Shown here: positions 15,884 through 23,852 of the stretch, one piece after another
Position numbering within the stretch: position 1 is the first letter of the stretch
Layout of the letters: every line of letters begins with the position of its first letter
NCBI RefSeq assembly: GCF_942548115.1
Contig: NZ_OW824151.1
Span: forward strand, 434,001-498,000
Reading direction: 5' to 3'
Length of the DNA stretch: 64,000 nucleotides
From: Aeromicrobium sp. Leaf245
GTDB lineage: Bacteria; Actinomycetota; Actinomycetes; Propionibacteriales; Nocardioidaceae
Notes under the pieces: model-generated
What the model was told of the DNA's origin: nothing
The model's input: only the letters and a program-made list of their open reading frames with translations
Database searches by the model: none
Made by a program: the position numbers and the translations under genes

Positions 15884-16510
15884 TCAGTGAGGGCGCAGCA
15901 CCACGAGCGGGACCGGCTGCTCCACACCCGGCCACGTACCCTCGAGGACCGGTCCGCCCTCGGGCACCGCCTCGTCGAGCACTCGCCGCACGAGCAGGTC
16001 GCCGACGGAGGTGACCACGACGGTCACGTCACCCTCCTCGCGCACGTCGACCAGCCCCACCGACCCCGGGTGGGCCTCGTGGCCGGTCCCACGCACCCGG
16101 ACCGACGGGTCGACGACGCTCGACGAGCCGTCCGGGAGCTCGCGCACCAGCTCGGCCTGGGTGCCACCGGCGAGGACGGACGCCGCGAGCGCCGCCACGT
16201 GGACGGGGTCGCCGCACCCGTCGTACACCCAGCGCGGGCCGAGCACCGAGTGCTCCATGGTGGCCACGAGATACGGGTCGGCACCGGCCAGCGGCGCACC
16301 CCGGTAGGTCAGCGGCACCTGCACGACCGTGCCGTCAGCGGTGCGGACGAGGTGCGTCTCGAGGCCGACCTCGCCGTCGGGATCCTCCAGCCGGTAGGCG
16401 CCGAGGACCTCGATCTCGCCATCGCTCGCCCAGGGTCGGTCCGCGAGGTAGGTCGCGAGGACCTCGGGCTTCGTCGGACGGATCTGCGCGCCGCCGTGCA
16501 GGAGTGCCAT
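15884..16510 (-). CDS. Maltokinase N-terminal cap-like protein
   Basis: A 208-aa protein resembling the N-terminal cap domain of actinobacterial maltokinase, without the kinase. Supporting blocks are MALLHGGAQIRPTKPEVLAT, EVLGAYRLEDPDGEVGLETH and PLTYRGAPLAGADPYLVATM, followed by EHSVLGPRWVYDGCGDPV. Such stand-alone caps occur widely in Actinobacteria; their role is unknown, with carbohydrate or regulatory binding proposed. It is leaderless by sequence: TACGTT ends six bases before the ATG. It lies 22 bases after the transglutaminase gene on the same strand but has its own promoter. Confidence 0.8.
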   Translation of the reverse strand: MALLHGGAQIRPTKPEVLATYLADRPWASDGEIEVLGAYRLEDPDGEVGLETHLVRTADGTVVQVPLTYRGAPLAGADPYLVATMEHSVLGPRWVYDGCGDPVHVAALAASVLAGGTQAELVRELPDGSSSVVDPSVRVRGTGHEAHPGSVGLVDVREEGDVTVVVTSVGDLLVRRVLDEAVPEGGPVLEGTWPGVEQPVPLVVLRPH

Positions 16511-16516
16511 GGGCCG

Positions 16517-16522
16517 AACGTA
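16517..16522 (-). promoter_or_regulatory. Leaderless -10 box (TACGTT)
   Basis: TACGTT on the minus strand, six bases before the ATG at 16510 of the maltokinase-cap gene. Confidence 0.6.
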
Positions 16523-16532
16523 CGCCCGGGGC

Positions 16533-17417
16533 TCAACGCAGGCGCGTGATCTCGACCGAGACGAACAGCTCGGACTCCCCCTGCGTGGAGTAGATGCCGC
16601 GCAGCGGGGTGCTGTCGGAGTAGTCGCGTCCGCGGGCCACGAGCACGTGCCGCTCTCCGGGCACCACGGCGTTGGTCGGGTCGTAGCCGCGCCAGTCGCC
16701 GTCCCAGTACTCGATCCACGCGTGCGACTCGCCCTGCACCGTCTCGCCCACGACCGGCTCGGACGCGGGGTGCAGGTAGCCCGACACGTACCGGGCCGGG
16801 ATGCCCGCCCGTCGCAGTGCGCCGACCGTCACGTGCGCGAGGTCCTGGCAGACGCCCGCACCGGCCTGCCACGCCTCGGCGGCCGTGGTGGACACGACGG
16901 TCGCACCCGGCAGGTAGCGCAGGTGGTCGTGCACGAGTCCGAAGACCGCGTCCGCGTACTCGCCCGGCGTGGCCGAGCCGGCCCGCAGGCCGTCGAGCTG
17001 TGACTCGAGGGCGACGTCGGGCCGGACCCAGTCGTCGAGCACCAGGAACTCGCACCACTCGTCGGCCACGGCCGGCAGGGCGTCCCACCCCACGGTCGGC
17101 TCGTCGACCGGGTGCGGGGTGCTCTCGACCGTCGACGTCGCGACCACCGTGAGCGCATCGTGCGGCTCGTGCACCTCGAACGCCGTGACCACGGTGCCCC
17201 AGTAGTCGCGGTACTCCTGCGACCACGCCGTGGGGGTGACCTCGATGCGGGAGCGCAGCACGAACTGGTCGGGCGTCGTCAGCGGCGTCAGGCGCGCCTC
17301 GTTGTAGGAGGCCGCCGCGCCCTCGTCGTACGTGAAGCCGGTGACGTGACGGATGCGCAGCTGCATGGGCCGACCCGAGCCACCGCCCTGCGTCTGGGAC
17401 TGGAGCTGACCGTTCAC
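16533..17417 (-). CDS. Transglutaminase-like protein
   Basis: A 294-aa protein of the bacterial transglutaminase-like cysteine protease superfamily. An N-terminal beta domain (MQLRIRHVTGFTYDEGAAAS) precedes the core. The triad is Cys190 (GAGVCQDLAHV), His232 (GESHAWIEYW) and Asp246 (GYDPTNA). The GTG at 17417 is preferred to the ATG at 17366 because GGGAGGGG lies upstream and it overlaps the alpha-E stop as GTGA, implying coupling. This start adds a Gln-rich leader QLQSQTQGGGSG. It is the last gene of the ATP-grasp/alpha-E/transglutaminase trio, which is widely conserved and predicted to make and cleave isopeptide or peptide linkages. Confidence 0.9.
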   Translation of the reverse strand: MNGQLQSQTQGGGSGRPMQLRIRHVTGFTYDEGAAASYNEARLTPLTTPDQFVLRSRIEVTPTAWSQEYRDYWGTVVTAFEVHEPHDALTVVATSTVESTPHPVDEPTVGWDALPAVADEWCEFLVLDDWVRPDVALESQLDGLRAGSATPGEYADAVFGLVHDHLRYLPGATVVSTTAAEAWQAGAGVCQDLAHVTVGALRRAGIPARYVSGYLHPASEPVVGETVQGESHAWIEYWDGDWRGYDPTNAVVPGERHVLVARGRDYSDSTPLRGIYSTQGESELFVSVEITRLR

Positions 17418-18340
17418 AGCGCCACCCCTCCCGTCCACGCGTGGTTCTCCGAGTGCGAGAAGTACCGCGCCGAGACCGCCTCGCTGGCCGCTCCGCAGGT
17501 GCGCTGGAGCCGCTCCATCTCGATCGGCATCGCCTCGACGATCTCGGCCAGGGGCCGGTACTCCAGCTCGGTGCGCGCCCGACCGAGCAGACGTTGCGCC
17601 TCGTCGCCGAACCCGGACCGCTGGCCCCGCGCCTCGAGCCGGCTGAGCGCCCGTTCGGCCTCCATGAGCGCCGAGACCACCGACCGCGGGAACCAGCGGT
17701 CCAGCAGCAGGAACTCCGCCGCCTGGCGGTCGCCTTCGAGCCCGCGGTACGCCCGGATGAACGCCTCGTAGGCCCCGCACGCGCGCAACGTCGTCGGCCA
17801 CGCGACCTGCGTGTCCGACGCGAGCGCCGCGGTCGAGAGCAGCCGAGCGGTCATGTCGACCCGCTCGATGCTGCGGCCGAGCACGAAGAAGTTCCAGCCC
17901 TCGTCGCGCGGCATGGTGCCGTCGGCGATGCCGTTGATCATGGCCGTGCGGTTGCGCACCCACGCGAACATGTCCGGCGGACGCTTCGTGCGTGCCGACG
18001 GCAGCCCGCGCCACATGGTGTTGATCGAGGCCCAGATGTCGGTCGACAACGTCTCGCGCGCACCTCGGGCGCCCTCGCGCGCGGCGGTGATCGCCGCGGC
18101 GATCGAGCTCGGCGAGTCGACGTTGTGCGCCAGCAGGTCGAGGATCGTCCACCGGTTGATCGACCCGGCGTAGTCCTCGACGCCCATGACGCTCAGCAGC
18201 TGCTCGCACGACGCGGCCTCGTCGATGGCCGGGTCCTCGACCAGCACCTGCAGCTGGACGTCGAGGATGCGCGCGGTGTCGTCGGCGCGCTCGAGGTAGC
18301 GGCCGATCCAGAACAACGACTCGGCGATGCGACTCAACAT
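17414..18340 (-). CDS. Alpha-E domain protein
   Basis: A 308-aa all-helical alpha-E (DUF403) protein. It opens MLSRIAESLFWIGRYLERAD, the family hallmark, and continues with NTMWRGLPSARTKRPPDMFA and NFFVLGRSIERVDMTARLL. Function is unproven, but it always accompanies circularly permuted ATP-grasp and transglutaminase genes, as here. The ATG at 18340 was chosen since family members start with MLSR. A frame extending to 18457 only reads through a duplicated copy of the same start region. Its start overlaps the stop of a 30-codon leader, and its stop overlaps the transglutaminase start. Confidence 0.92.
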   Translation of the reverse strand: MLSRIAESLFWIGRYLERADDTARILDVQLQVLVEDPAIDEAASCEQLLSVMGVEDYAGSINRWTILDLLAHNVDSPSSIAAAITAAREGARGARETLSTDIWASINTMWRGLPSARTKRPPDMFAWVRNRTAMINGIADGTMPRDEGWNFFVLGRSIERVDMTARLLSTAALASDTQVAWPTTLRACGAYEAFIRAYRGLEGDRQAAEFLLLDRWFPRSVVSALMEAERALSRLEARGQRSGFGDEAQRLLGRARTELEYRPLAEIVEAMPIEMERLQRTCGAASEAVSARYFSHSENHAWTGGVAL

Positions 18341-18426
18341 CCGCCCGCCACCTCTCGCTGGGGGTCGTCGGCGCGCTCGAGGTAGCGGCCGATACAGAAC
18401 AACGACTCGGCGATGCGGCTCAGCAT
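18278..18426. repeat. Direct duplication of the alpha-E 5' end
   Basis: Bases 18278-18340 and 18364-18426 are 63-bp direct copies with three differences, offset by 86 bp. The offset is not a multiple of three, so the upstream copy is frameshifted out of the alpha-E frame and ends quickly. Confidence 0.95.
18334..18426 (-). CDS. 30-codon truncated alpha-E copy (leader ORF)
   Basis: A short frame encoding MLSRIAESLFCIGRYLERAD followed by DPQREVAGGC and a stop. Its first 21 codons duplicate the start of the alpha-E gene with 60 of 63 bases identical. Its ATG overlaps the ATP-grasp stop (TGATG), and its stop overlaps the true alpha-E ATG (ATGTTGA). It therefore bridges two coupled genes and may be translated as a leader peptide. 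It encodes one helix at most and is probably not functional as a protein. Confidence 0.6.
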   Translation of the reverse strand: MLSRIAESLFCIGRYLERADDPQREVAGGC

Positions 18427-20003
18427 CAGGCACCTCCACCGATCTGGGACTGGCCACCCTGGGACTGGGACTGCCCGTCCTGGGTCTGCGTCTGGGCGGA
18501 CCGCTTGGGCTTCTTGTCCGGCACGTCGTCGTCCTCGTCGACCGTGTCCTTCGGGTCGGCGGGCGTGAACGGGTCGGCCAGCACCCACGTGTCCTTGGAG
18601 CCGCCGCCGCGCGAGGAGTTCACGATCAGCTCGCCCTCGGGCAGGGCCACGCGCGTGAGGCCGCCGGGCAGCACGTACACGTCGTCGCCGTCGTTGACCG
18701 CGAACGGACGAAGGTCGACGTGCCGGGGCCGGATGCCCTGGTCCACGAGCGTCGGGACGGTGGACAGCGACACGACCGGCTGGGCGATCCACGCACGCGG
18801 GTCCGCGTGGATCTTGCCGCGCAGCTCGTCGAGCTCCTCGGCCGACGCCGCCGGACCGATGACGATGCCCTTGCCGCCGGACCCGTCCACCGGCTTGAGG
18901 ACCAGCTCGTCGAGCCGGTCGAGGACCTCCTCGCGCTGGTCGACGTCGCCAAGGCGCCAGGTGTCGACGTTGGAGAGGATGGGGTCCTCGCCCAGGTAGT
19001 AGCGGATGAGGTCGGGGACGTACGTGTAGATCAGCTTGTCGTCGGCCACGCCGTTGCCCACGGCGTTGGCGATCGTCACGTTGCCCGCGCGGGCCGCGTT
19101 CACGAGACCGGGGACGCCGAGCACCGACTCGGGGACGAACTGCATGGGGTCGAGGTACTCGTCGTCGATGCGCCGGTAGATGACGTGCACCGGCTCCAGG
19201 CCGCGGGTGGTGCGCATGGACACGCGGCCCTGCTGGCAGACCAGGTCGCGACCCTCGACCAGCTCGACGCCCATCGTGCGCGCGAGCAGGGTGTGCTCGA
19301 AGTAGGCGGAGTTGTAGACGCCCGGGGTGAGCACCACGACGTTCGGGTCGCTCACGCCCGACGGTGCCGACGCCCGCAGCGCGGCGAGCAGGTTGCGCGA
19401 GTACTGCTGCACCGGGCGGATGCGGTGGTCGGCGAAGACCTCCGGCAGCGCGGCGGACATGGCCGGCCGGTTCGTCATCACGTACGAGACGCCCGACGGC
19501 ACGCGGCAGTTGTCCTCCAGCACCCGGAACCGGCCGTCGCCGTCGCGGATGAGGTCGATGCCGGAGATGTGCACCCGCACCCCGTTGGGAGGCTCCAGCC
19601 CGGCCACGACGCGGTGGTAGTGCGGCGACGTCAGCACCGTCTCGCGCGGGACGACGCCGTCGGTGAACACCTCGCCGGGGCCGTAGACGTCGGCCAGGAA
19701 CGCCTCGAGGGCCTTGACCCGCTGCCGCACGCCCGTGTCGACGTGCGCCCAGTCGGCCGCCTCGATGATCCGGGGGACGATGTCGAGCGGGAACGGCCGC
19801 TCCTCGCCCCCGACGCCGAACGTGACGCCCTGGTCGAGGTAGGCCGACGCGAGCGACTCCGCCCTCGAGCGGATCTCCTCGTTGCCCATCTGCGAGAAGG
19901 CGGAGTGCACCCGCGCGTACTCGTTGCGCAGGCTGTCGGCGTCGAACATCTCGTCGAACCCGGCCACGGGCCCGTAGCCGTCGAAGAGGTGCGCGTCGCT
20001 CAC
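18426..20003 (-). CDS. Circularly permuted ATP-grasp protein (DUF404/407)
   Basis: A 525-aa circularly permuted type 2 ATP-grasp enzyme, a predicted peptide or amide ligase. Diagnostic stretches are VRVHISGIDLIRDGDGRFRV, LEDNCRVPSGVSYVMTNR, VVLTPGVYNSAYFEHTLLA and the ATP-binding LVLKPVDGSGGKGIVIGP, with the PLRFAVN-type metal site as LRPFAVNDGDDVYVLPGG. The C-terminus is a Gln/Ser-rich tail (QTQTQDGQSQSQGGQSQ) after KKPKR. GTG start at 20003, leaderless by its TAGGGT box. It heads the operon with the alpha-E and transglutaminase genes. Confidence 0.93.
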   Translation of the reverse strand: MSDAHLFDGYGPVAGFDEMFDADSLRNEYARVHSAFSQMGNEEIRSRAESLASAYLDQGVTFGVGGEERPFPLDIVPRIIEAADWAHVDTGVRQRVKALEAFLADVYGPGEVFTDGVVPRETVLTSPHYHRVVAGLEPPNGVRVHISGIDLIRDGDGRFRVLEDNCRVPSGVSYVMTNRPAMSAALPEVFADHRIRPVQQYSRNLLAALRASAPSGVSDPNVVVLTPGVYNSAYFEHTLLARTMGVELVEGRDLVCQQGRVSMRTTRGLEPVHVIYRRIDDEYLDPMQFVPESVLGVPGLVNAARAGNVTIANAVGNGVADDKLIYTYVPDLIRYYLGEDPILSNVDTWRLGDVDQREEVLDRLDELVLKPVDGSGGKGIVIGPAASAEELDELRGKIHADPRAWIAQPVVSLSTVPTLVDQGIRPRHVDLRPFAVNDGDDVYVLPGGLTRVALPEGELIVNSSRGGGSKDTWVLADPFTPADPKDTVDEDDDVPDKKPKRSAQTQTQDGQSQSQGGQSQIGGGA

Positions 20004-20009
20004 GTGGCC

Positions 20010-20015
20010 ACCCTA
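20010..20015 (-). promoter_or_regulatory. Leaderless -10 box (TAGGGT) of the ATP-grasp operon
   Basis: TAGGGT on the minus strand, then GGCCAC, then the GTG at 20003. Confidence 0.65.
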
Positions 20016-20131
20016 GGCAGAGGAGGTGTCGGTCATGTTTCGTCTCCTGTCTAGCGGACCCCGGCGCCCCGTGCACCCCCGCAGGGGATCCGGCTCGCGC
20101 CCACCGAGTCGCACCGGACCTCCAGGACTCC

Positions 20132-20137
20132 TAGGGT
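20132..20137 (+). promoter_or_regulatory. Leaderless -10 box (TAGGGT) of the BrkB-like gene
   Basis: TAGGGT, then CGGAGC, then the ATG at 20144. Confidence 0.65.
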
Positions 20138-20143
20138 CGGAGC

Positions 20144-21235
20144 ATGAGCGACGACGGGGGCGGACCGCACGAGAAGCCCGGCATCAAGGAGCGCATCGCC
20201 GCGGCGAGCCCGTTCCTGGCCCACGTGATCCGGATGCTCGACCACTACGGCCAGCGCCGCGGGAACCTGGCCGCCGGTGGCGCCACCTACTTCGGGTTCC
20301 TCAGCTTCTTCCCGCTCCTGGCGGTCTCGTTCGCGGTCGTCGGCCAGCTCGCCGAGGTCTACCCCGACGCCCAGCAGGACTTCGTCGACGCCCTCAGCGG
20401 GGTGCTGCCGGGGATCGTGTCGGTCGATCCCGCGCCCGGGCGCATCGCCCTGTCCGACATCGCCTCCAACGCCCCGGCCATCTACACGATCGGTCTGGCC
20501 ACGGCGCTCTACGCGGGGCTCAACTGGGTCAGCGGACTGCGCGACGGCCTCAACCAGATGCTCGACCTGCCCACCACCGAGGCCGGCAACATCGTCAAGG
20601 CCAAGGGAACCGACCTCGTGACCCTCGTGGTCCTGGGGCTCGTGCTCGTGGCGTCGGTGTCGATCGGTGGTCTGCCGGTCGCGCTCGGGTCGACGATCCT
20701 CGACGCGGTCGGGCTGCCCGGGCCGCTCGGCGCCGTGCTGCTCACTCTGCTGTCGGTCGCGGTCGGCGTGGCGGTCAGCACCCTGCTGTTCTGGGCCATC
20801 TTCCGCCTGCTGCCGAAGCCCGACCTCCTGGGCGCCGCCCTCTGGCGCGGGGCACTGTTCTCGGCGGTCGGCTTCGAGCTGATCAAGCAGTTCGCCAGCC
20901 TGATCCTCCGTGGCGCCAGCTCGGTGCCCGTCGCGTCGCTCGCGATCGCGCTGACCCTGGTCGTGTGGATCTACTACTTCTCCCGGCTCGTGATGTACGG
21001 CGTCTCGTGGGCCTGCACCGATGAGGAGACCTTGGCCGAGATCGCTGCGCTGGAAGGCGCGGGCCTCGGCGAGGACGGGCGCGACCGGGTCGCCGACGAC
21101 GACGGGGCGTGGGTCGAGGACGACGTGGTCGAGGTCGAGCCGGCCGACGTCGGCTACGTGCGGCCCCTGGCCGTCGGGTTCGGCCTGGGCGCCCTGCTCG
21201 GAGGCCTCCTCGGCCGGTCCACGCGCGACGACTGA
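20144..21235 (+). CDS. YihY/BrkB family membrane protein
   Basis: A 363-aa inner-membrane protein with about six helices. The family signature RRGNLAAGGATYFGFLSFFPLLA (cited by its core GGATYFGFLSFFPLL, about residues 45-59) follows the cytoplasmic N-terminus. Later blocks are YAGLNWVSGLRDGLNQML and LTLVVWIYYFSRLVMYGVSW. The 60-residue acidic C-terminal tail is less conserved. The function of YihY/BrkB is not established; transport of an anionic lipid or other envelope compound has been suggested. The gene is followed after 21 bases by a small membrane protein with its own promoter. Confidence 0.9.
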   Translation: MSDDGGGPHEKPGIKERIAAASPFLAHVIRMLDHYGQRRGNLAAGGATYFGFLSFFPLLAVSFAVVGQLAEVYPDAQQDFVDALSGVLPGIVSVDPAPGRIALSDIASNAPAIYTIGLATALYAGLNWVSGLRDGLNQMLDLPTTEAGNIVKAKGTDLVTLVVLGLVLVASVSIGGLPVALGSTILDAVGLPGPLGAVLLTLLSVAVGVAVSTLLFWAIFRLLPKPDLLGAALWRGALFSAVGFELIKQFASLILRGASSVPVASLAIALTLVVWIYYFSRLVMYGVSWACTDEETLAEIAALEGAGLGEDGRDRVADDDGAWVEDDVVEVEPADVGYVRPLAVGFGLGALLGGLLGRSTRDD

Positions 21236-21244
21236 GCCGGGTCG

Positions 21245-21250
21245 TACCCT
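21245..21250 (+). promoter_or_regulatory. Leaderless -10 box (TACCCT)
   Basis: TACCCT, then GGGCCT, then the GTG at 21257 of the 112-aa membrane protein. Confidence 0.6.
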
Positions 21251-21256
21251 GGGCCT

Positions 21257-21595
21257 GTGAACGACCAGGCCGAGGGCGACGTCCGGCGCACGGTGTCCCG
21301 CACCATGAGTGCCGAGGAGACGGCCGCGCTGCAGAAGGTGCGCCGTCGTACGACCGCCATCTGCTTCTTCGTCGTGGCGATCCACGGCGTCATCGGCCTC
21401 GTGGTGGTGGCCGAGGTCATCGCCGGCCAGGACCGACGAAGCGGTGCGATCGTGCTGGTGGTCATGTCCGCCCTGCTCGCCGTCGGCATCAGCATCGCGA
21501 CCCGCGCCATCCTCGCCGCGACGCCCTACCTCTCCTGGCCGTGGGCGCTCGTCTCGCTCGTGCCCTCGGCGGCCGGGCTGTTCTGGGTGCTCTGA
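21257..21595 (+). CDS. Hypothetical small membrane protein (112 aa)
   Basis: A 112-aa protein with a charged N-terminus (residues 1-32, VRRTVSRTMSAEETAALQK) and three hydrophobic helices (about 33-54, 63-85 and 93-110), ending at the membrane with FWVL. No known domain is recognised. Codon use matches its neighbours. It appears leaderless and is followed by a hairpin, so it is probably monocistronic. Confidence 0.65.
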   Translation: MNDQAEGDVRRTVSRTMSAEETAALQKVRRRTTAICFFVVAIHGVIGLVVVAEVIAGQDRRSGAIVLVVMSALLAVGISIATRAILAATPYLSWPWALVSLVPSAAGLFWVL

Positions 21596-21602
21596 CCACC
21601 CA

Positions 21603-21635
21603 CCCGACACGAAGTCTTCACCCCCCGGTGTCGGG
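21603..21635 (+). terminator. Putative hairpin terminator
   Basis: CCCGACAC (21603-21610) pairs with GTGTCGGG (21628-21635) across a 17-nt loop, just after the small membrane protein gene. Confidence 0.45.
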
Positions 21636-21671
21636 CGCGGCGGCTACCCTGGTCGCGGAAAGGGTGCGCCC

Positions 21672-22109
21672 ATGGCCGACCACGTGCTCGTCCTCAACGC
21701 CAGCTACGAGCCGCTGCAACGCGTCTCGCTGCGCCACGCCATCAAGATGCTCGTGCGCGAGGTGGCGGTCATCGAGGAGGAGGACGAGGGCACGTTCGGC
21801 CCGTTCCCCAAGCCCAAGGTGCTGCGGCTGGTGCGCTACGTGGTGGCCCGCTGGCGGCACCGTCGGGGTCACCTGTGCACCAAGTCGGCCGTCAAGGCGC
21901 GCGACAAGATGTGCGGCTACTGCGGTGGCCGGGCCGAGACCGTCGACCACATCGTCCCGCGCAGCCGTGGGGGCACGCTCACCTGGGAGAACGCCGTGGC
22001 CGCGTGCCTGCGGTGCAACCACCGCAAGGCCGACCGGACCCCTGCCGAGGCCGGCATGACGCTGCTCGTCACCCCCGCCGTCCCCCCACCGGGCTTCCTC
22101 GTCGGCTGA
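21672..22109 (+). CDS. HNH endonuclease domain protein
   Basis: A 145-aa HNH nuclease-fold protein. A conserved N-terminus HVLVLNASYEPLQRVSLRHA precedes the zinc pair CGYCG (about residues 81-85), the catalytic DHIVPRSRGG (about 92-101), the WENAVAACLRCNHRKADRTP (about 107-126) with the second Cys pair, and the PxP tail. This architecture is the common chromosomal actinobacterial HNH family, not an intron or phage homing enzyme. Its cellular role is unknown; a DNA repair or structure-specific nuclease is possible. GAAAGGG is the ribosome site before the ATG at 21672, and TACCCT near 21648 is a likely -10. Confidence 0.88.
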   Translation: MADHVLVLNASYEPLQRVSLRHAIKMLVREVAVIEEEDEGTFGPFPKPKVLRLVRYVVARWRHRRGHLCTKSAVKARDKMCGYCGGRAETVDHIVPRSRGGTLTWENAVAACLRCNHRKADRTPAEAGMTLLVTPAVPPPGFLVG

Positions 22110-22189
22110 CCGGTCGTCCCGTCGCTGCGTGGCGTCCACCGGGCCAGGTGCCGCGTCCTACGATGGGAGCGCACACGGAAGAGGTGGCG

Positions 22190-23770
22190 ATGACCGAGCG
22201 GCGGGCCCTGGGGGCCGGTGACGAGCTCGACGGACGCTACGTGCTGCAGGACCTCGTCACCGAGAAGCTCGGCTCCACCACGTGGCGCGCTCACGACACC
22301 GTGCTGGCGCGCAACGTCGGCATCGAGATGCTCCCGAGCACCGACCCGCGAGCCGACAACTTCCTCGAGGCCGCCCGGCAGTCGACCACCGTCACCGACC
22401 CGCGGTTCCTGCGGGTGCTGGACCTCGTGGAGTCCGACCACGACCACCACGTCATCGTCCGGGAGTGGGCGCGGGCGTTCCCCCTCGACCAGCTGCTGCG
22501 GCAGTCGGCGCTGCCCAACCGTCGTGCTGCCACGGTCGTCGCCGAGGTCGCCGAGGCGCTGGCCCACGCGCACGAGAAGAACCTCTTCCACCGACGTCTG
22601 ACCCCGCACCACGTGCTGCTCAAGCAGACCGGTGCCGTGCGGATCGTGGGTCTGGGGGTGGCCACCGCTCTCGCGCCCGCCGGCCACCGTGACACCTTCG
22701 ACGACCTGCAGGCCTACGAGCAGATGGACGTCGAGGCCCTGGGCAAGCTGCTCTACGCCTGCCTGGTGAGCCGGTGGCCCGGGGTTCCCGTCGACGGCCT
22801 GAGGTCGGCGCCCGTCGAGCACGGACGGCTCCTGCGCCCCCGGCAGGTGAGGGCCGGCGTCTCGCGCGACGTCGACGCCGTGTGCGACCGGATCCTCGGC
22901 CGTCCACCGATGCACCACCGCACCCCGCTGCGCACGGCCGCGGACATCGCCCGGGCCCTGCGCCTGACCGGTGAGGACGAGTCGGAGGTCGACGACCCGA
23001 GCCCGCTGCACATCTCGTCGCCCGACCTGCTGCGGCTCGACCCGGTGATCGTGCCGGCCGGGCCACCCCCGGGCCTGGAGCCGCCGCGCCGACGGCCCAA
23101 GGCCTTCGAGCCTGCTCCGCCCACGACCTTCGAGCGGGGCGTCTCCCGCGCCCGGCGGGCGACGTCGACCGGTGACCGCAAGCTGGTGCTCGCCGGCATC
23201 GTCATGGTGCTCCTGATCGCTGCCGGCCTGGCCTTCGTGGTGGGTCGGTCCACCGACGAGGACGCCCCCGTCGCGGGCACCACCCCCGGTGGGGACCGCG
23301 CCGCGGTCGAGACGCTGCCCGTGGTCGACGTCCAGGACCTCGACCCCCAGGGAGAGGACGGCGAGGAGAACCCCGAGGAGGTGCCGCTGGCCGTCGACGG
23401 GGACCCCGACACCGCCTGGCGCACCACGACCTACTTCAACCGCGCCGACCTGGGCGGCCTCAAGGACGGCGTCGGGCTGGTGCTCGACCTCGGCGGCCCG
23501 CGCGAGGTCGAGTCGGTGCGCGTGCTCCTCGGTGGTGCCGGCACGTCGCTGTCGGTGTACGCCTCCAGCCCTGGCGGCGAGGTTCCCACCCGGCTCGCCG
23601 ACCTGCAGCGCATCGCGGCGCTCGACGACCTCGGCAGCGACGTCACCGTGAGCTTCCCCGAGGGCACCTACACCCGGCGGATCGTCCTGTGGCTCACCCG
23701 GCTCCCCGAGGTCAGGCCCGGCGACTTCCAGGGCGAGGTGCGCGAGGTCACCGTGCAGGGCCGACGCTGA
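22190..23770 (+). CDS. Membrane pseudokinase with C-terminal discoidin-like domain
   Basis: A 526-aa protein with a Ser/Thr kinase-like domain (about residues 10-265), a Pro-rich linker, one TM helix ([20 protein letters not shown], about 341-360) and an extracytoplasmic beta domain. Catalytic residues are lost: the VAIK Lys is replaced (RNVGIEML), HRD is HRR in [12 protein letters not shown], and DFG is GLG in RIVGLGVA. It should bind but not phosphorylate. The same pseudokinase plus discoidin-like half forms the C-terminus of mycobacterial MviN (MurJ), which lies near trxB; there it binds FhaA to control peptidoglycan synthesis. Here it is a separate gene and no MurJ is in the window. GAGGTGG precedes the ATG. 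Confidence 0.85.
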   Translation: MTERRALGAGDELDGRYVLQDLVTEKLGSTTWRAHDTVLARNVGIEMLPSTDPRADNFLEAARQSTTVTDPRFLRVLDLVESDHDHHVIVREWARAFPLDQLLRQSALPNRRAATVVAEVAEALAHAHEKNLFHRRLTPHHVLLKQTGAVRIVGLGVATALAPAGHRDTFDDLQAYEQMDVEALGKLLYACLVSRWPGVPVDGLRSAPVEHGRLLRPRQVRAGVSRDVDAVCDRILGRPPMHHRTPLRTAADIARALRLTGEDESEVDDPSPLHISSPDLLRLDPVIVPAGPPPGLEPPRRRPKAFEPAPPTTFERGVSRARRATSTGDRKLVLAGIVMVLLIAAGLAFVVGRSTDEDAPVAGTTPGGDRAAVETLPVVDVQDLDPQGEDGEENPEEVPLAVDGDPDTAWRTTTYFNRADLGGLKDGVGLVLDLGGPREVESVRVLLGGAGTSLSVYASSPGGEVPTRLADLQRIAALDDLGSDVTVSFPEGTYTRRIVLWLTRLPEVRPGDFQGEVREVTVQGRR

Positions 23771-23791
23771 CCCGTGCTGTCGGCGGTGCCT

Positions 23792-23817
23792 GGAATGTTC
23801 GGCACCTAGACTGCGTT
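23792..23817 (+). promoter_or_regulatory. SigR/SigH-type thiol-stress promoter of trxBA
   Basis: GGAAT at 23792-23796 and GTT at 23815-23817 are separated by exactly 18 bases, the consensus of the SigR (Streptomyces) and SigH (Mycobacterium) ECF sigma factors. trxBA is their classic target. TAGACT at 23807 inside the spacer could serve a housekeeping promoter. Confidence 0.75.
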
Positions 23818-23852
23818 GGAGCAGGGAGAGACCCGTCTACGAGAAGGCATCC

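Noticed and set aside
21672-22109. HNH gene as a homing endonuclease or restriction enzyme
   Set aside because: No intron, intein or methyltransferase partner; it belongs to a standard stand-alone chromosomal family.
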